The translations under genes and the position numbers were made by a program. From assembly GCA_036556985.1 (NCBI GenBank), contig DATBIK010000110.1, positions 1-41,859 of the forward strand: DNA of 41,859 nucleotides, read 5' to 3'. Of this stretch, positions 41,796 through 41,859 are shown one piece after another (position 1 is the stretch's first letter; the number at the start of each line of letters is the position of its first letter). Source of the DNA: JAPSGM01 sp036556985. GTDB taxonomy: Bacteria; Chloroflexota; Limnocylindria; QHBO01. The notes under the pieces were generated by a model. It did not search any database, was not told the DNA's origin, and worked only from the letters and a program-made list of their open reading frames with translations.

Positions 41796-41859
41796 GTCGG
41801 ATCGGGCGCAAGCGTTGAAGCGCGCGAAGGCACCCGTGGTAGGCAGCTCGAGTTACGTT
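41796..41859. other. Unassigned sequence at the right edge
   Basis: The last 64 bases carry no recognisable gene, terminator or promoter. They may lead into a gene beyond the window. Confidence 0.3.

Overview
The window is a 41.9 kb stretch of a high-GC bacterial chromosome, about 70 percent GC by eye, densely packed with genes. Many genes start with GTG, and many neighbours overlap by four bases (ATGA or GTGA). I see no rRNA, tRNA, CRISPR array, phage gene or insertion sequence. The gene order, the DUF2203 protein, the CruF-like protein and the many apparently leaderless genes fit a high-GC Chloroflexota lineage, perhaps near Limnocylindria. That placement is inference; an actinobacterium-like host cannot be excluded from the sequence alone.

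Left part (1-13.8 kb) is mostly housekeeping. On the plus strand lie the 3' part of comEC, an HD-domain hydrolase and holA. Opposing them on the minus strand, read right to left, are pyrG, an M3-type metallopeptidase, rho, a lipoprotein N-acetylmuramoyl-L-alanine amidase, an M23 peptidase, obg, nadD, rsfS and a small zinc-ribbon protein. This set links CTP supply, transcription termination, cell-wall turnover, NAD synthesis and ribosome assembly.

Middle part (14-27 kb) mixes envelope and metabolic genes: a polysaccharide deacetylase, a FemAB/GNAT-like acyltransferase, a UbiA-type prenyltransferase, a small membrane protein with an internally duplicated partner, and a translationally coupled DUF2203 - PfkB kinase - psuG set (pseudouridine breakdown). 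A ureohydrolase follows, then a minus-strand run of aldehyde dehydrogenase, a GrpB-Rieske fusion protein, a membrane protein, a MoaD-MoaE fusion and a zinc-ribbon membrane protein. The GrpB-Rieske fusion is the most unusual protein architecture in the window.

Right part (27-41.9 kb) starts with a small island of ATP-grasp ligase, class III PLP aminotransferase/aminomutase and lysine 2,3-aminomutase-like radical SAM enzyme. These three enzyme types together suggest an undescribed amino-acid or peptide modification. After it come a CruF-like membrane protein, an M20 peptidase, the fatty-acid cluster fabD-fabF-fabF with two catalytically intact KAS II genes, a small membrane protein preceded by a nine-codon leader ORF, a zinc-ribbon Nudix hydrolase, an MFS transporter fused to a cyclic-nucleotide-binding domain, and a second FemAB-like protein.

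A pattern across the window is a TA-N-N-N-T -10 box placed only 5-8 bases before the start codon of many first-in-operon genes, without a Shine-Dalgarno sequence. This points to widespread leaderless transcription and helped choose several starts.
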